NCBI GenBank assembly: GCA_027082875.1 | Contig: JALWTK010000086.1 | Location: forward strand, 1 to 64,000 | Source of the DNA: Sulfurimonas sp. | GTDB taxonomy: Bacteria; Campylobacterota; Campylobacteria; Campylobacterales; Sulfurimonadaceae | Direction: 5' to 3' | Length of the DNA stretch: 64,000 bases | Part shown: positions 44,009 to 53,588 of the stretch, in pieces | How the letters are laid out: each line of letters begins with the position of its first letter | How positions within the stretch are numbered: the stretch's first letter is position 1 | The notes under the pieces: model-generated | Told to the model about the DNA's origin: nothing | Seen by the model: the letters and a program-made list of their open reading frames with translations, nothing else | The model's database searches: none | Position numbers and translations under genes: made by a program

Positions 44009-44950
44009 TTAGTTAATGAAATTTTCAATGAGCTCTTCTTTAGAGCTATTTTTTAGGAGTGCTTCAAAATCATCAGCACTATAAAGTGCTAATGATGAGC
44101 CTCTCATCTGCTCAAGTTCTTTAGAAAAACCACGTTTTGAGAAAAATATAATCTGAATCGGCTCTATTTCCAAGCTTTCACACTTTTCTCTTAACTTGTG
44201 TAACTCTTTTTTATTGACTTTATGATTTTTCCATTTGCACTCACCTACATATACTTTTTCAGTATCGGTTATTGTCAGTATATCTATCTCTATATTTGCA
44301 TCCCAGTAACTTCCAGAACTAATAATTTGTGAATCTCGAAGGTTATAGTTTAACAGCAGTTCACTCAGTTCTTCAAAAACAAGACTCACATAACTATGTC
44401 TACGTTCTTCTATTTTTTCAAAGAGTGGTTCATAATTTTTTTCTTGAATATTTTTTATCTGAGGAGCTATAAAGTAGAACCAAAAACGGACAAAAGGATG
44501 AGTAAAAAGTACCTTATGGGAGATACGATGTCTAGCCTCTCTACGTTTGAGTTTTGCATTTGGGTTTTTCTCTCTAGGATCTTGCTCTCTTGAGTACTCC
44601 ATCTGAATAAGCCCTCTCTCTTGTAAGAAGTTTAGTGCCCCTCCTCCATTGCCATTATTGAGTCCTGCTCGTTTAAAGGCGGAGAAAATTCTTCTATCAC
44701 CTATTGCCAGTGCTTGAAGGAGTCGTCTATTCTCTTGCGAGTTATCTGTAAGTTCTTGGATTTTTGCATATAAAATATCAAAATTTTTCAAAATAAGAGA
44801 CTCTATGAGTTCTTCTACAGGTTTACTAGTGTCTACATCCCAACCAAGACCCCCAAAAATACTAAAGTAAGATATCAGTGTTTCCATATCATCGGGATAA
44901 TTACGAAAATAAAAAGAGCGAAACTGCTCAAGAAGTTTATATTTTGTCAT
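44009..44950 (-). CDS. DUF234 domain protein without an ATPase domain
   Basis: The 313-residue protein resembles the C-terminal half of archaeal-type AAA ATPases of the DUF234 family: a helical/winged-helix part (about 60-150, FSAFKRAGLNNGNGGGALNFLQERGLIQMEY), FTHPFVRFWFYFIAPQ, and a restriction-endonuclease-like domain (about 190-290). The nuclease-like motif is seen as YWDANIEIDILTITDTEKVYVGECKW, with D, E and K in the right order. No Walker A is present, so it lacks the usual N-terminal ATPase. The function is unknown. Confidence 0.75.
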   Translation of the reverse strand: MTKYKLLEQFRSFYFRNYPDDMETLISYFSIFGGLGWDVDTSKPVEELIESLILKNFDILYAKIQELTDNSQENRRLLQALAIGDRRIFSAFKRAGLNNGNGGGALNFLQERGLIQMEYSREQDPREKNPNAKLKRREARHRISHKVLFTHPFVRFWFYFIAPQIKNIQEKNYEPLFEKIEERRHSYVSLVFEELSELLLNYNLRDSQIISSGSYWDANIEIDILTITDTEKVYVGECKWKNHKVNKKELHKLREKCESLEIEPIQIIFFSKRGFSKELEQMRGSSLALYSADDFEALLKNSSKEELIENFIN

Positions 44951-44985
44951 GGAACATATTGTAGCATATTATCTTCAACATAAGA

Positions 44986-46257
44986 CTACATCTCACTTGC
45001 CCATTTAAGTGTATCTATACCATACTTTTCACGAAGTTCTTGTGTTTTTTCTGTCAGTAAGCGCATCTCTTGATCTTCTGCAAAGCCTATAAGTGAAAGC
45101 TCTTTTTTTGAGTCCCGTGTAAAACTAGAGCAGTTGATACTTAGTCTTATGACTTGTAAACGCCGTTGTGTGTCTGCTGCGAGAAAGAGTTCTTGAGTGA
45201 GAGCATTAAACTTAGGCTCTGTGAAAACTTCTGCAAGGGAGATATTTTTATGACTAGATTGATTGAGTTCATAAGAAATACTTAGATGAAAAACAGTAGG
45301 AATCACATCGAGCTTAAGGATGGCAAATGCTAAATGGCGTGCCAAAACTCGTACTCTTCGTTTGAGTTCGACTCTATCGAAAATAGGATCAAAGGTCCTG
45401 CTTATTCCTATAGACTTTCTTCTATGTGTTGTAACTATTGGTGCATCACTCTCCCCATTGACACGGCAATAGAGATCTTTGGCATAAGGCCCCCACGACT
45501 CTACTGTTCCTCTGCGTTTACGAAGGTCACCGAGGGTAAAGATTTGGACATCGTGCAGTCTGGTTCTCATACTTTTGCCTATACCTGCAAAGTTTTCTAC
45601 CTGTATGGGGTTCACAAAGGTATCAAAGTTGTACTTGTCGATAATCTTACAGCCAAAAGGTTTTGCATAAGTCGTAGCGAGTTTAGCGATATAGCGTGTT
45701 GGTGCTGCACCTATGGAGACTGGAAGTTTTAGTTTGAACTTTATCTCATGGCGAAGTGCATCTAAAAATGCCGGAAGAGATTCCTCACTCACCCAACCTG
45801 TTAGATCTCCATAAAACTCATCTATACTTGCCTGTTCTACTAAAGGAATTCTTTCACATAAAAACTCATGAAGCTGATGGGAAAGTTCTTGATAAAGCGA
45901 CATATTTGGTGCTTTTATTATGAGATGAGGACAAAGTTGCAGAGCTTCACGAATAGTCATGGCAGTTTTTATCCCAAAGCTTCGTGCCTCATAACTCGAA
46001 GTCGTAAGTATCCCCCGTATCTTTCCATCTGCATCCATGAAAGAGGAGATATTGTCATCTTTATCCTCATAAGCCTTATAAAAAGTAGGTACAAAACTTC
46101 CAGAATTTTCAAAATTTACAGTCTGTTTTTTTGCATTTGCATCAAAAATCTTCGTATCACTTCTTCCTCCTATAGCAACAGGAAGATGCTCTAACGAAGG
46201 ATTTTTAATTCGAACAGCACTTACAAAAAAACAATCAATATCTATATGTATTTTAAT
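44986..46257 (-). CDS. dinB: Y-family DNA polymerase IV, apparent ATT start
   Basis: Translation from the first ATG (46038) would drop the catalytic N-terminus. The same frame continues upstream for 73 codons (KIHIDIDCFFVSAVRIKNPSLEHLPVAIGG in outline) to an ATT at 46257, with an in-frame TAA two codons before it. HIDIDCFF carries the first metal-binding Asp (about 6), and SIDEFYGD the Asp-Glu pair (about 146-147). No ATG, GTG or TTG lies between the stop and this motif. A TATAAT (46297-46292) and GGGG 6 nt before the ATT fit an expressed gene. The expected length is 423 residues. Translesion synthesis is its known family role. Confidence 0.85.
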   Translation of the reverse strand: MKIHIDIDCFFVSAVRIKNPSLEHLPVAIGGRSDTKIFDANAKKQTVNFENSGSFVPTFYKAYEDKDDNISSFMDADGKIRGILTTSSYEARSFGIKTAMTIREALQLCPHLIIKAPNMSLYQELSHQLHEFLCERIPLVEQASIDEFYGDLTGWVSEESLPAFLDALRHEIKFKLKLPVSIGAAPTRYIAKLATTYAKPFGCKIIDKYNFDTFVNPIQVENFAGIGKSMRTRLHDVQIFTLGDLRKRRGTVESWGPYAKDLYCRVNGESDAPIVTTHRRKSIGISRTFDPIFDRVELKRRVRVLARHLAFAILKLDVIPTVFHLSISYELNQSSHKNISLAEVFTEPKFNALTQELFLAADTQRRLQVIRLSINCSSFTRDSKKELSLIGFAEDQEMRLLTEKTQELREKYGIDTLKWASEM

Positions 46258-46291
46258 TTTTTACCCCAAATTACTCTTTTATTTTGAGTCT

Positions 46292-46297
46292 ATTATA
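46292..46297 (-). promoter_or_regulatory. -10 box for dinB
   Basis: TATAAT on the minus strand, 35 bp before the ATT start codon. Its position fits the upstream start and not the internal ATG. Confidence 0.45.
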
Positions 46298-46412
46298 ATC
46301 TTTTTCTGATTATTGACTCATTTTTATTGCAAAATGCCATATATACTTCTAAGCCAAGCAAGCAAAATTTAAATCTGAAGTTTAATTCATCTTATATTTA
46401 GTTGCTCTTCGC

Positions 46413-46418
46413 TATAAT
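46413..46418 (+). promoter_or_regulatory. -10 box for the Wzz-like gene
   Basis: TATAAT in GCTATAATCGCAAG. Transcription would start near 46425, so the C-tract at 46436 falls in the 5' untranslated leader. Confidence 0.5.
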
Positions 46419-46435
46419 CGCAAGACGAAGTGAAT

Positions 46436-46446
46436 CCCCCCCCCCC
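46436..46446 (+). repeat. Homopolymeric tract of 11 cytosines
   Basis: Eleven consecutive C lie 40 bp before the ATG at 46487, between the -10 and the ribosome site. A stop codon directly precedes the ATG in frame, so the tract is not part of the reading frame. Poly-G/C tracts of this length change in length at high frequency in Campylobacterota. Confidence 0.9.
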
Positions 46447-46486
46447 TCTAGCTAGAGTATTTCACATATTTAAGGATAAATTATAA

Positions 46487-47614
46487 ATGAACCGTACACA
46501 GATAGACTATATCGAAGAGGATGAAATAGATCTCAAAGAGCTTTTCCATACACTTCTTCGTCGAAAAAAGCTCATCTTTATTATAACAACTCTTATTACT
46601 ATATCAGCTGGAATCTATGCCTTTACAAAAACACCTATTTATGAAGTGAAATCAAATATTAAACTTGGATATATTGGTGATAAAATCATAGGTGATCCTA
46701 TTTCACTGGTAAAAACTCTCAATGTAATTTATAATGTAGAGGATACAGTAGACACAAAAGAAGAGTTTATTGCAAAAGTATCAACTATCTCAAACAATAA
46801 AAAGATATCCAACTTTATTACAGTTATCACAGAGGGAATCTCTAATGTAAAAGCACTAGAGCTCAATAAAAAAGTTTTGATGTCAATTCAAGAAAAATAT
46901 GCAAAAAAAATTGAACAATACAAAAAAAATAATATTGCTGTAATTAATGAACTAAAATCACAGATTAAAGAATTAAATACTCTTGAAAAAAAGAATATCG
47001 AAAGAAAAATAGAAATACTCAAAAAACAGACTCTCCCACTCCTTGATGCAAAAATAGTTTTTTTAAAAAATAGTAAACTCAAAGCCATAAAAGAAAAAAT
47101 AAGATTCAACTATCAAAATCTGAAAAAATATGAAAAAGAGATCAAGAAACTCTATACAAATTCCCAAAAGACAAAAAACTCAGCTACACTTGTTATTATA
47201 TCCATTCAGATGGTCAACTATCAAAATCTAATATTAAATTCGCAAAACAATGTAGAAGATTTAAAACTGCAAGCTGAAACAATTAAGAAAGAGACATTAC
47301 CAACCCTCAAAGAAAAGAAAAAGAATTTAGTTCATGACACACTCAGAAAATTAAAATATGACTTAGAGGTGACACTCAAGAATAATAAATTGAGATTAGA
47401 AGAAAAAATACTCAATTTACAATACGAAAACAGTGATCAAAATATCAAGAATAGTAAAGTAGTTGGGAAATATATAATGCATAACTATGCTTCTAAACCT
47501 AAGAAAAAGCTTATTATTGTAGTAGCATTTATAACAGGTCTTATACTCTCTATATTTTTAGTATTCTTTTTAGAGTTTTTATCCTCAACGAGAGAAGAAG
47601 AAACAAAGCAGTAA
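46487..47614 (+). CDS. Wzz-like polysaccharide chain-length determinant
   Basis: The 375-residue protein has an N-terminal helix (about 31-50), a long periplasmic coiled-coil region (about 110-320, Lys/Glu/Leu rich), and a C-terminal helix (about 340-362, IIVVAFITGLILSIFLVFFLEF). This is the layout of Wzz/polysaccharide co-polymerases, which set O-antigen or capsule chain length. No polysaccharide genes are next to it, so it is an orphan here. Expression may vary with the C-tract. Confidence 0.8.
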   Translation: MNRTQIDYIEEDEIDLKELFHTLLRRKKLIFIITTLITISAGIYAFTKTPIYEVKSNIKLGYIGDKIIGDPISLVKTLNVIYNVEDTVDTKEEFIAKVSTISNNKKISNFITVITEGISNVKALELNKKVLMSIQEKYAKKIEQYKKNNIAVINELKSQIKELNTLEKKNIERKIEILKKQTLPLLDAKIVFLKNSKLKAIKEKIRFNYQNLKKYEKEIKKLYTNSQKTKNSATLVIISIQMVNYQNLILNSQNNVEDLKLQAETIKKETLPTLKEKKKNLVHDTLRKLKYDLEVTLKNNKLRLEEKILNLQYENSDQNIKNSKVVGKYIMHNYASKPKKKLIIVVAFITGLILSIFLVFFLEFLSSTREEETKQ

Positions 47615-47664
47615 ACCTGCACAGTTTTTAATCACTTTTTCTCCTCTGTTATTCAAATATCCGA

Positions 47665-47670
47665 TATAAT
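47665..47670 (+). promoter_or_regulatory. -10 box for glnA
   Basis: TATAAT in CCGATATAATTATT, 30 bp before the ATG, with AGGAGA as ribosome site. Confidence 0.55.
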
Positions 47671-47699
47671 TATTTCAGATTAAAATTCAGGAGAAATAA

Positions 47700-49130
47700 A
47701 TGGGTAAATTTGTTAATAATACAGAAGAGTTTTTTAAGTTTTGTGAAGAGAACGATGTTCAATTCGTAGACTTTAGATTTACAGATATTAAAGGTGCATG
47801 GCACCACATTAGTTACAGAATGAGTGCTGTAACAGCTGGTCAACTTGAGAATGGTCTTCCGTTTGATGGTTCATCTATTGAAAACTGGCAGCCGATTAAT
47901 GAATCTGATATGCTTTTAACACCTGATGTTGAAAGTACTTTCTTAGATCCATTTACTGCTGATCCTACTGCTATCATGTTCTGTGATGTTTATGACATCT
48001 ACAAGAAACAAGCTTATGAGAGATGTCCACGTTCTATTGCTAAAGCAGCTCTTAAGCATGCTGAGTCTATCGGTATCGCTGATGCTGCTTACTTCGGTCC
48101 TGAAAATGAATTTTTCATGTTTGACTCTGTAACTTTTGTTGATAATATCAATGAAGCTGGTTACAAAGTTGATACAGAAGAGGGTGAGTGGAACTCAAAC
48201 AATCCTTACCCAGATATGTACAACACAGGTCACAGACCAGGAACTAAGGGTGGTTACTTCCCAGTTGCACCAACTGACTCTGCTGTAGATATGCGCGCAG
48301 AGATGATGCAAGTGTTAGAGCAAGTTGGTCTTGAAGTTGTTCTTGGTCACCACGAAGTTGCTCAAGGGCAACATGAGATTGGTATCGTTTACTCTGACAT
48401 CATCGGTGCTGCTGATAATGTTCAAAAGTATAAATATGTTATCAAAATGATTGCACACCTTAATGGTAAAACGGCTACATTTATGCCTAAGCCAATGTTT
48501 GGTGATAACGGTAATGGTATGCATGTTCACCAATCACTATGGAAAAATGGTAAAAACCTTTTCTATAAAGAGGGTGGATATGGTAATCTTTCGGATATGG
48601 CTATCAACTATGCTGGTGGTATCTTTAAACATGCTGCAGCAGTTGCATCATTTACTAACCCAACTACGAACTCATACAAGCGTTTACTTCCAGGTTTCGA
48701 AGCACCAAGTATCTTAACTTACTCTGCTAAAAACCGTTCTGCAGCTTGTCGTATTCCTTACGGTGCCGGTGAGCCTGCTACTCGTTTAGAGATGAGATTC
48801 CCAGACTCTACTGCTTGTCCTTACCTAGCATTTGCTGTAATGATGATGGCTGGTCTTGATGGTATCAAAGAGGGAACTACTCCTGTTGGTCCAATGGACG
48901 AAGATCTATTTGAACTTTCTCTTGATGAAATTCGTGAAAAAGGTATTCCTCAAATGCCACACACTTTACGTGAAGCACTTGAAGGTCTTATCTCTGATAA
49001 TGATTTCCTTAAGCCTGTATTTACAGATGAGTTCCTTGAGGCTTATCAGTCTTACAGATTTGAGCGTGATGTATTCCCTGATGAGGGTCGTCCGACTGCT
49101 TACGAGTTTAAAACTACTTATCAGTGCTAG
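47700..49130 (+). CDS. glnA: Glutamine synthetase, type I, without adenylylation tyrosine
   Basis: The 476-residue enzyme has the type I signatures [67 protein letters not shown] and [11 protein letters not shown]. It assimilates ammonium. In enterobacterial enzymes the adenylylated tyrosine sits in NLYDLP. Here the matching segment is DLFELS, with Phe, so the GlnE switch should not work. The same loss is known in Helicobacter pylori glnA. A strong terminator follows. Confidence 0.96.
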   Translation: MGKFVNNTEEFFKFCEENDVQFVDFRFTDIKGAWHHISYRMSAVTAGQLENGLPFDGSSIENWQPINESDMLLTPDVESTFLDPFTADPTAIMFCDVYDIYKKQAYERCPRSIAKAALKHAESIGIADAAYFGPENEFFMFDSVTFVDNINEAGYKVDTEEGEWNSNNPYPDMYNTGHRPGTKGGYFPVAPTDSAVDMRAEMMQVLEQVGLEVVLGHHEVAQGQHEIGIVYSDIIGAADNVQKYKYVIKMIAHLNGKTATFMPKPMFGDNGNGMHVHQSLWKNGKNLFYKEGGYGNLSDMAINYAGGIFKHAAAVASFTNPTTNSYKRLLPGFEAPSILTYSAKNRSAACRIPYGAGEPATRLEMRFPDSTACPYLAFAVMMMAGLDGIKEGTTPVGPMDEDLFELSLDEIREKGIPQMPHTLREALEGLISDNDFLKPVFTDEFLEAYQSYRFERDVFPDEGRPTAYEFKTTYQC

Positions 49131-49172
49131 GCTTTTAGCCTATCATTTTCCCACTTCCGTGGGAATAATCTT
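49128..49172 (+). terminator. Tandem hairpin terminator after glnA
   Basis: First hairpin TAGGCT/AGCCTA (49128-49142) overlaps the stop codon. The second, TTCCCAC (49148-49154) with GTGGGAA (49159-49165), is followed by TAATCTTTT. Confidence 0.8.
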
Positions 49173-49235
49173 TTCATATTTACTTAAAAAACTTCCAAAC
49201 TATTTCACAAAACTTTTTTATAATCCAAACTTTGC

Positions 49236-49241
49236 TATAAT
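49236..49241 (+). promoter_or_regulatory. -10 box for leuA
   Basis: TATAAT in TTGCTATAATTCC, 60 bp before the leuA ATG. Confidence 0.45.
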
Positions 49242-49301
49242 TCCAAATCAATAATATATGTAAGAGTCTGTTATTGAAAATTTTAAGTGAAAGGATTCAT
49301 C

Positions 49302-50969
49302 ATGATGAATCAAAATATTCCAAAGGGTAAGTACAGAGCTTACCCTCAAATAGAGTTACCAAACCGTGTTTGGCCAACAAAGACAATAACAAAAGCTCCT
49401 CAGTGGTGTAGTGTAGATCTTCGCGATGGTAATCAAGCACTAATCAATCCTATGAGCATGGATAAAAAACTTGAACTTTTCGGACTCTTACTCAAACTAG
49501 GATTTAAAGAGATAGAGGTTGGTTTTCCTTCTGCTTCTAAAGTAGAGTTCGACTTTTTACGCCGTCTAGTAGATGATAATCTTATCCCCAAGGATGTAAC
49601 AGTACAAGTCCTTGTACAAGCCCGTGAGCACTTAATAGCTAAAACATTTGAAGCACTCAAAGGGGTTAAAAAAGCAACTGTTCACCTCTACAATTCTACA
49701 AGTATTGCTCAAAGAAAGATAGTCTTTGGTAAAACACAAGAGGAGATTATAGCTCTAGCTTTAGAAGGTGTTGAACTTGTCAAAAAGTATGAAAAAAAGC
49801 ATGATGGTGAGATTTACTTAGAATATTCTCCTGAGAGTTTTACAGGAACGGAGTTAGAATTTGCTGCTGAAATCTGTAACAAGGTAACTGCTGCTTGGGG
49901 AATAAGTGCCACTCGTAAGGTTATCATCAACCTACCCTCAACCGTAGAGATGGCAACACCAAATATCTATGCAGATCAGATAGAGTGGATGGGTAGACAT
50001 TTAGATAATCGTGAGAATATCCTTATCTCAACACATACACATAATGATCGTGGTACTTCAGTAGCGGCTACAGAGTTAGCTCTTTTAGCTGGTGCAGATA
50101 GAGTTGAGGGGACACTTCTAAGTAATGGCGAACGTACTGGGAATGTAGATATCATCACACTTGCACTCAACATGACAACACAAGGTATAGACTCGAAACT
50201 TGACTTTAGCAATGTAGATGAAGTTCTAGATGTAGTAGAGAGATCAACGGAGATAGAGACACATGTAAGACATCCATATGTTGGAGAACTTGTTTATACT
50301 GCATTTAGTGGCTCGCATCAAGATGCTATAAACAAAGGGCTTGCTTTCCAAAAATCCAAAGCAGATGAGTTATGGGAAGTTCCTTATCTCCCTATAGACC
50401 CTGCTGATGTGGGACGTTCGTATGAGTCTGTTATACGCATCAACTCCCAGTCTGGAAAAGGTGGAGTTGCTTATATCTTAGAAAAAGAGTTTGGCTATCA
50501 ACTTCCAAAGGCTATGCATCCTGAAGTAGGTAAACTTGTTCAAGCTGTGACAGATGTAGAAGGTCGAGTACTTAGTTCGAGTGAAATTGTAGCAATTTTT
50601 GAGAAAAGTTATTTTGAGATGAAGGGTCATCTCTCATTAGTTGATTTTAGTGTATCATCTGATAACAAGCTATCAACATGCTCACTTACCTATATCCATA
50701 ATGGTAAAAAGATACATGCAGAGGGTCAAGGGAATGGTCCTATTGATGCATGTAAAAATGCACTTATAAAAGAGTATAAAAATAGCTTTAGCATTAGTTC
50801 TTACTCCGAACACTCTTGTGGTGAGCAGAGTAGTGCCACTGCTATTGCCTACATAGAGATAGAGACTGCTACAACTATCTCATGTTTTGGTGTAGGTCGA
50901 GATAGTGACATAGCAACAGCATCAATCAAAGCAATGTTTTGTGCACTAAACAAGGCTTTTACAAACTAG
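49302..50969 (+). CDS. leuA: 2-isopropylmalate synthase, long form
   Basis: I start at the first of two ATGs at 49302, with AAAGGA 6 nt upstream. A start at 49287 has none. The 555-residue enzyme has a HMGL-type catalytic domain with VDLRDGNQALINPM (metal and substrate residues) and ISTHTHNDRGTSVAATELALLAGADRVEG. A C-terminal regulatory domain (about 430-555) binds leucine. It belongs to the long-form subclass and starts leucine synthesis. The next gene, a carbonic anhydrase, is 9 bp downstream. Confidence 0.94.
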   Translation: MMNQNIPKGKYRAYPQIELPNRVWPTKTITKAPQWCSVDLRDGNQALINPMSMDKKLELFGLLLKLGFKEIEVGFPSASKVEFDFLRRLVDDNLIPKDVTVQVLVQAREHLIAKTFEALKGVKKATVHLYNSTSIAQRKIVFGKTQEEIIALALEGVELVKKYEKKHDGEIYLEYSPESFTGTELEFAAEICNKVTAAWGISATRKVIINLPSTVEMATPNIYADQIEWMGRHLDNRENILISTHTHNDRGTSVAATELALLAGADRVEGTLLSNGERTGNVDIITLALNMTTQGIDSKLDFSNVDEVLDVVERSTEIETHVRHPYVGELVYTAFSGSHQDAINKGLAFQKSKADELWEVPYLPIDPADVGRSYESVIRINSQSGKGGVAYILEKEFGYQLPKAMHPEVGKLVQAVTDVEGRVLSSSEIVAIFEKSYFEMKGHLSLVDFSVSSDNKLSTCSLTYIHNGKKIHAEGQGNGPIDACKNALIKEYKNSFSISSYSEHSCGEQSSATAIAYIEIETATTISCFGVGRDSDIATASIKAMFCALNKAFTN

Positions 50970-50978
50970 GAATATATA

Positions 50979-51572
50979 ATGGACAAAATCACAGCTATAT
51001 TTGAGAACAACAAGGCATGGGCAAAAAAAGTTTCCGATGCTGACCCTCAGTTTTTTCATAAGATTTCACAATCACAAAAACCAGAGATACTCTGGATAGG
51101 TTGTGCTGATAGCCGTGTTCCTGCAAACCAGATCATTAATCTTCCTGCTGGCGAAGTTTTTGTTCACAGAAATATCGCTAATGTTATCGTACATACTGAC
51201 CTTAATGCCCTCTCAGTCATCCAGTATGCTGTAGATGTTTTAAAGGTAAAGCATATCATAGTCTGTGGGCATTACGGATGTGGAGGGATTAAAGCTTCTA
51301 TGGAAGAGTCTAGTCATGGGCTTATAGATAACTGGCTCAGACATATAAAAGATGTTGCACGTTTTCATGAGCATGAACTCCATAGGATCTCTGATTTTGA
51401 TGCGAGATTTGCTAGGCTTTGTGAGCTCAATGTTTTAGAACAAGTCAATAACATTGAAAACACTACTATAGTTAAGAATGCTCTTGTCAATAACCAAGAG
51501 CTAGAAATCCATGCTTTTATCTATGATATTAAAGATGGTATTATTAGAGATCTAAACGACTTACCAAAGTAG
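50979..51572 (+). CDS. Beta-class carbonic anhydrase
   Basis: The 197-residue enzyme has the zinc motifs of beta-carbonic anhydrase: CADSRVPANQI (Cys and Asp, about 39-43) and HYGCGGIKAS (His and Cys, about 98-101). It interconverts CO2 and bicarbonate, supplying bicarbonate for carboxylation. It follows leuA by 9 bp and is probably co-transcribed. Its 3' end overlaps the convergent penicillin-binding gene by 12 bp. Confidence 0.95.
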   Translation: MDKITAIFENNKAWAKKVSDADPQFFHKISQSQKPEILWIGCADSRVPANQIINLPAGEVFVHRNIANVIVHTDLNALSVIQYAVDVLKVKHIIVCGHYGCGGIKASMEESSHGLIDNWLRHIKDVARFHEHELHRISDFDARFARLCELNVLEQVNNIENTTIVKNALVNNQELEIHAFIYDIKDGIIRDLNDLPK

Positions 51573-53588
51573 CTCTCCTTGAGGATCATCTGATATCTCT
51601 TGTGCTTTTGGTGGCTTTGATATCTCACTAAAATACTCTTTCTTTCCATTCACCGTGGCTTCAATAATCCCCTCTGGCACATCAAACTTACGCTTAATTT
51701 GAGGGTAAAGTTCTACAACATTTCTGTAATAATCAGCAAATGCAGGACCAGAGATGCGACCACCTGTCTCACGTTTATACATAGGTGTATTGTTATCATT
51801 TCCAAACCATACTACCGTAGTTATGGTTGGAGAGTATCCAGCAAGCCATCCATCGACATTTGAGTTAGTTGTTCCTGTTTTAGCTGCGAGTTCTATGCCT
51901 TTTACTTTTGCACGTCTTGCTGTACCATATTTCACAACATCTTCCAATATAGTTGTTAGTATATATGTTTGTGTCGGCGTTCCTGTAATATTTTTCACTA
52001 AAGTTTTTTCATAAATAGTCTCTTCACCCTTTTTAATGCTATTAATAAGATGTGGCTGAACTTGAACACCTTGATTTGAAAAAGAAGTATAATATTTTGC
52101 AAGTTCGAGTGGAGAGAGTGACATCGTCCCAAGAGCAATAGAAAGATCATTTGGAATATTTTTAATATGAAACTTTTTGAGCTCACGAAGGAGTGTCGCT
52201 AAACCTATGTCATTGACAAGGTTAATAGTTGCTAGATTACGCGAGTGAATAAGTGCATTACGAAGAGTTACTAAACCCTTATAGTTCTTCTCATAGTTCT
52301 TAGGTTGCCACTTCATCTCATGCCCATCTTTTTCATACTCATAAGTCTTAGCGATATCTACAAGCTCTGTAGCACCACTATACCCTAAGTCTATTGCCAC
52401 TTGATAGATAAAAGGTTTAAATGCAGAACCAGGTTGGCGTTTCCCCTGAGTAGCACGGTCATAAGAGCTTTTTTTGTAGTCAACACTTCCAACAAGAGCT
52501 AAAATATCTCCACTCTTTGAGTCAAGTGATACTAAAGCACCATTAAGTTGTGAGACATTGACATCTTGGAGACTAAACTGCTCTTTTTGTGTAGGATTTT
52601 TTATCTCTTCAAACTTTTCAAGTTTAGCTTGCTCTATTGCCTGATACTTTTTTATACGTTTATGTGCAGCATCATAAGCAAACTTCAAAGATTTTCGTGC
52701 TGCATCTTGTAGTCTTAAATCTACTGTAGTATAAACCTCATATCCACCTGTTTTAAAGTCTGTAATATTGAGATCACGAAAGCGACGAGCCACTTCATCG
52801 ACAATAAAAGGTGCTTTATTCTGTGTCAAAGTATCATCAAAAACTTTTGGTTGCTCAGCCAATGCAGCTTCATAAGCTCCCTTCTCTATCCAACCTAAAA
52901 CATACATCCGTTTTATAACACGGTTTGCACGCCCCATAGAAATATCGTAATTTTTAGTAGGGGCATAGGTACTTGGTGCCTTTGGCAGTCCTACAAGTAT
53001 AGCCATCTCTTTAAGTGTCAAGTCCTCAAGTCGCTTATGAAAGTAGCCATCAGCTGCGGTCTTAATACCATAGTATCCATGTCCATAATAGATCTCATTT
53101 AAGTAGCGCTCAAGTATCTGCTCTTTTGTAAGAGCATGCTCTATTTTAATAGCATAAATCGCCTCTTTTATCTTACGACTTAACTTCTTTTCTCTTGTAA
53201 GCAAAACATTTTTTACAAGTTGCTGAGTAATGGTACTTGCACCTTCAACAGCCTTACCAGCACGTATTACTTTAATAGCAGCACGAAAAATAGCATCAAT
53301 ATTTATCCCGGGATGCTCAAAAAATGTAGTATCTTCAATAGCTACAAGAGCTTCAATAATACGAGGAGGAATCTCATCAAATGTAGCATAATATCTATGT
53401 TTTTTATTAAATATATTTGCTATCTTTTTCCCATCTTTATCGTAGATACGAGTAGTAACATCAGGATGGTAATCTACAAGTTTGGAGATGTCGTAGTCAT
53501 AGGCATATAGAAAGTACCCTATAAGTGCAAAAGGTGAGAGTAGTCCTAAAACTAGGAGTGTCAGTAGTGTTCGTTTGAGATATTTCAT
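51561..53588 (-). CDS. mrcA: Penicillin-binding protein 1A-type peptidoglycan synthase
   Basis: The 675-residue class A PBP has an N-terminal membrane anchor (about 7-28), a glycosyltransferase 51 domain (about 55-225, with EDTTFFEHPGINIDAIFRA, GASTITQQLVKN and RYLNEIYYGHGYYGI) and a transpeptidase domain (about 330-640) with GSAFKPF (catalytic Ser), SRN and KTGTT. It polymerises and cross-links peptidoglycan. Its start overlaps the ABC ATPase gene by 4 bp at the end of a long leftward cluster. Confidence 0.95.
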   Translation of the reverse strand: MKYLKRTLLTLLVLGLLSPFALIGYFLYAYDYDISKLVDYHPDVTTRIYDKDGKKIANIFNKKHRYYATFDEIPPRIIEALVAIEDTTFFEHPGINIDAIFRAAIKVIRAGKAVEGASTITQQLVKNVLLTREKKLSRKIKEAIYAIKIEHALTKEQILERYLNEIYYGHGYYGIKTAADGYFHKRLEDLTLKEMAILVGLPKAPSTYAPTKNYDISMGRANRVIKRMYVLGWIEKGAYEAALAEQPKVFDDTLTQNKAPFIVDEVARRFRDLNITDFKTGGYEVYTTVDLRLQDAARKSLKFAYDAAHKRIKKYQAIEQAKLEKFEEIKNPTQKEQFSLQDVNVSQLNGALVSLDSKSGDILALVGSVDYKKSSYDRATQGKRQPGSAFKPFIYQVAIDLGYSGATELVDIAKTYEYEKDGHEMKWQPKNYEKNYKGLVTLRNALIHSRNLATINLVNDIGLATLLRELKKFHIKNIPNDLSIALGTMSLSPLELAKYYTSFSNQGVQVQPHLINSIKKGEETIYEKTLVKNITGTPTQTYILTTILEDVVKYGTARRAKVKGIELAAKTGTTNSNVDGWLAGYSPTITTVVWFGNDNNTPMYKRETGGRISGPAFADYYRNVVELYPQIKRKFDVPEGIIEATVNGKKEYFSEISKPPKAQEISDDPQGELLW

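Noticed and set aside
44986-46038. dinB as a 350-residue protein from the first ATG
   Set aside because: This would remove the first catalytic aspartate and the conserved N-terminal strand, which remain intact and in frame upstream.
46436-46446. C-tract as an on/off frameshift switch within the Wzz-like coding region
   Set aside because: A TAA directly precedes the ATG in frame, so slippage cannot change the protein. Any effect would be on transcription or translation initiation.
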